Assembly (NCBI RefSeq): GCF_007845635.1
Contig: NZ_SELG01000024.1
Span: 59,572 to 123,571, forward strand
Reading direction: 5' to 3'
Source: Apibacter muscae
Lineage (GTDB): Bacteria; Bacteroidota; Bacteroidia; Flavobacteriales; Weeksellaceae
DNA: 64,000 nucleotides
Below are positions 62,293 to 64,000 of the stretch, one piece after another (position 1 is the stretch's first letter; each line of letters opens with the position of its first letter). A program made the translations under genes and the position numbers. The notes beneath the pieces are model-generated. The model did no database searches and was not told where the DNA came from. It saw nothing but the letters and a program-made list of their open reading frames with translations.

Positions 62293-63048
62293 TTAAAATA
62301 TTTTATTTTCTTGTTCTTTTATTATCTTATTAGCTAATTCAAGATCCTCTGGAGTATCTATTTCCACTCCAACAAAAGTCGTTTCAATTACTTTTATTCT
62401 CATTCCGTATTCCAAATACCTTATACACTCTATTTTCTCTGCTGTTTCATTTTGTAGCATTGGTAATTCGTAAAAGCTTAGTAACGCTTGCTTTCTAAAG
62501 GCATATACACCTACATGTTCATAATAATTTGCAAGTAATGTCTTTTCTCGTGGATATGGAATAACCGAGCGTGAAAAATATAATGCATAATTATTTTTAT
62601 CTTTAACAACCTTTACATAATTAGGATCTTCTATAATTTTTGGATCATTAATTTCTCTTATTAAAGTGGCTACATCCACCTCATTCTTATCGTCTTGTCT
62701 AAATACCTGGATCAATTTTTCTAACGGATCTCTTTTTACAAAAGGTTCATCACCCTGAATATTAATTACTATATCACAATCTAAATCTTTAACGGCTTCA
62801 GCAATCCTATCACTTCCAGTTTCATGTTCTTGGATACTCATGATTGCCTTTCCTCCATTTCTAGAGATTTCATTGTAAATAATTTCTGAATCTGTAACCA
62901 CAAAAACATCATGAAAAAGCCCAGTTTCTCTAGCATTTTCATACGTCGATCTTATGACTGTTTTCCCTCCTAACATTCCCATTAATTTTGCAGGAAAACG
63001 TGATGCAGCATATCTAGCTGGTATAACTGCTATAATTTTTAAATTCAA
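62293..63048 (-). CDS. kdsB: CMP-Kdo synthetase (3-deoxy-manno-octulosonate cytidylyltransferase)
   Basis: KdsB activates Kdo, or 8-amino-Kdo in Kdo8N pathways, with CTP for transfer to lipid A. The 251-residue protein begins [20 protein letters not shown] and has [18 protein letters not shown] and [11 protein letters not shown]. The start must be the TTG at 63048: a TGA in frame lies 9 bases upstream and no ATG precedes the active-site PARYAASR motif. With kdnB directly behind, a CMP-Kdo8N role as in Shewanella is likely. Confidence 0.93.
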   Translation of the reverse strand: MNLKIIAVIPARYAASRFPAKLMGMLGGKTVIRSTYENARETGLFHDVFVVTDSEIIYNEISRNGGKAIMSIQEHETGSDRIAEAVKDLDCDIVINIQGDEPFVKRDPLEKLIQVFRQDDKNEVDVATLIREINDPKIIEDPNYVKVVKDKNNYALYFSRSVIPYPREKTLLANYYEHVGVYAFRKQALLSFYELPMLQNETAEKIECIRYLEYGMRIKVIETTFVGVEIDTPEDLELANKIIKEQENKIF

Positions 63049-63068
63049 CTTATTTCAATTTATAGATA

Positions 63069-63076
63069 CAAAGTTA
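63069..63076 (-). promoter_or_regulatory. Predicted kdsB-kdnB promoter, -7 element
   Basis: The minus strand reads TAACTTTG, 20 bases before the TTG start codon. It supports a short leader and the TTG start. Confidence 0.5.
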
Positions 63077-63113
63077 ATTAAATAGTATTTATATTTTTTG
63101 AAATAATAATTAA

Positions 63114-63142
63114 AAAGCCATCTGAAAATATCAGATGGCTTT
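63114..63142 (-). terminator. Terminator after the OmpA-family gene
   Basis: A 12-bp GC-containing stem (63114-63125 with 63131-63142) lies 40 bases past the stop codon, between this gene and the kdsB promoter. The T-run on the minus strand is short (TTTTTA). Confidence 0.8.
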
Positions 63143-63181
63143 ATATAAAAAAATTAAATTTTAATGTTTAAAAAAGTATTG

Positions 63182-64000
63182 TTATTTTTTAACCTTTACT
63201 TCTTTTTCAATTACAGGTTTTTTACCTGTTTCTTGACTGATAATCACTACTCGTCTGTTAGCTTTATCACAAGCAGCCTGATCTGGATACATGATATTAC
63301 CTTGATCATTTCTCTTAGTATTGATATCTGCTTCTGTACATAAGTAGTTGGTTTTTCCAAATCCTCTTGCAGTTAATCGATCTTTAGCTACTCCATCTTT
63401 TACTAATTCATCTAATACTGCTTGTGCTCTTTGTTTAGAAATTCTAAGGTTCACTGCTGCTGATCCTACTCTATCGGTATAACCATCTACATAGAATTTT
63501 TGTCCTTCAAAGCTTCTATCGTTTAGCATATCTGCGGCATCTTTTACTAATGGTAAAGATTCCTCTGTTAACTTAGCACTGTTGAATTGGAAATTGATAT
63601 TTTTTAATTTCTCTGTTACAATTTCAAAAGTATATGGACATCCATTGTTTTCTTTTGGTCCATATTGAGTAGGACATTGATCGTCAACATCTGGGATTCC
63701 ATCGCCATCTGTATCCGGACATCCTTGGAACTCTGCCAATCCTGCTTCGTTTGGACATCTATCATCTATGTCCGGGATTCCATCACCGTCTGTATCTGGA
63801 CATCCTTGGAATTGTGCCAATCCTGGAGTGTCTGGACATCTGTCTTGATCATCTGGAATTCCATCACCGTCTCGGTCACTTATTACAATTGGAGGTGGTG
63901 GAGGTGGTGGAACGTCTTTTTTACCAAATTTGAAGATCAAAGAAGCTGAGTGTTGGAAGAAGTTTGAATAATCTGTAGACTGATTGGTTACCCAGTTATA
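63182..64000 (-). CDS. OmpA-family outer-membrane protein, C-terminal part (runs off window end)
   Basis: The last 272 residues are visible; the frame is open to the window edge, so the N-terminal beta-barrel is outside. The visible part begins in a barrel-like stretch (NWVTNQSTDYSNFFQHSASL). Then come a seven-proline linker, three thrombospondin type 3 calcium-binding repeats, and a C-terminal OmpA peptidoglycan-binding domain with VDGYTDRVGSAAVNLRISKQ and the RGFGKTNY motif. A Lys-rich end follows. It anchors the outer membrane to peptidoglycan. Confidence 0.95.
   Translation of the reverse strand, partial: YNWVTNQSTDYSNFFQHSASLIFKFGKKDVPPPPPPPIVISDRDGDGIPDDQDRCPDTPGLAQFQGCPDTDGDGIPDIDDRCPNEAGLAEFQGCPDTDGDGIPDVDDQCPTQYGPKENNGCPYTFEIVTEKLKNINFQFNSAKLTEESLPLVKDAADMLNDRSFEGQKFYVDGYTDRVGSAAVNLRISKQRAQAVLDELVKDGVAKDRLTARGFGKTNYLCTEADINTKRNDQGNIMYPDQAACDKANRRVVIISQETGKKPVIEKEVKVKK
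63641..63871 (-). repeat. 81-bp repeats encoding calcium-binding TSP3 motifs
   Basis: Three copies of a 27-residue unit (DGDGIPD ... CP ... FQG) follow each other in the OmpA-family gene, with a spacing of 81 bases. The second and third units are the most alike. The Asp positions fit calcium coordination. Confidence 0.9.

Noticed and set aside
63665..63949. Plus-strand open frames with tandem repeats opposite the OmpA-family gene
   Set aside because: The repeats are the complement of the TSP3 repeats; these frames are antisense shadows of a clear coding sequence.
1..64000. CRISPR arrays, insertion sequences, prophage or rRNA
   Set aside because: I looked for evenly spaced repeats, transposase or integrase motifs and rRNA-like sequence, and found none. 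The only tandem repeats are the TSP3 units in the OmpA-family gene.

Overview
The window is 64 kb of AT-rich chromosome (roughly 30% GC by eye) from a member of the Bacteroidota, most likely class Flavobacteriia. Three things point there. Many genes are preceded by the Bacteroidota-type -7 element TAnnTTTG, several with TTTG/TTG about 18-22 bases upstream. Shine-Dalgarno sites are mostly absent. The gene neighbourhoods are typical of the group (acpP-fabF-rnc-IPExxxVDY-pyk; miaB-sigma54 regulator-lptE-TPR-secG-nusB-DUF1573-yajC). A host-associated Weeksellaceae-like organism would fit the low GC, but the genus cannot be fixed from this sequence. I see no transposon, prophage, CRISPR array or rRNA. 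Most of the window is ordinary core chromosome.

Layout. 1-3450: pyrB-carA-carB (minus; carB cut by the window edge) behind a leader that looks like a pyrimidine attenuator. 3450-9720: lipA, an RND-type adaptor, recQ, ung, an unknown secreted protein and lptC. 9840-14010: pyk to acpP. 14175-21803: a GtrII-like membrane protein, a PolB-like exonuclease, a DUF6909-like protein, lrgAB and rnr. 21904-25580: a lipid A phosphatase/phosphoethanolamine transferase pair and an M20 deacylase. 25790-32953: a complete trp operon in the order trpB-E-(cysteine hydrolase)-G-D-C-F-A, preceded by an unannotated trpL leader peptide and attenuator. 33144-35131: folC, three tRNAs and rpsT. 35529-38401: an AniA-type copper nitrite reductase operon. 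38514-40745: pyrH, frr and tyrA. 40777-45403: NlpC, rnhA, a HAD nucleotidase, menA and two unknown conserved genes. 45440-48390: an MBL hydrolase and pta. 48541-51206: tsf, rpsB, rpsI and rplM. 51428-59704: recO, mnmA and the miaB-to-yajC block. 59973-64000: a small conserved protein, a LolA-like protein, kdnB-kdsB and an OmpA-family porin cut by the window edge.

How the genes work together. Two biosynthetic operons (trp and pyr) each carry a promoter, a leader ORF and a terminator before the first structural gene, the design of ribosome-coupled attenuation. The trp leader is especially clear: an 18-residue peptide with three consecutive Trp codons and a 9-bp antiterminator that excludes the terminator. 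Several envelope genes converge on LPS: lptC and lptE (transport), kdsB-kdnB (Kdo and probably 8-amino-Kdo), and PAP2-eptA (lipid A dephosphorylation and phosphoethanolamine addition). Together they suggest a lipid A/core with reduced negative charge. The nitrite reductase, SUMF1-like protein, SCO copper chaperone and cytochrome c all carry lipoprotein-like signals and form a compact membrane-tethered nitrite-respiration module.
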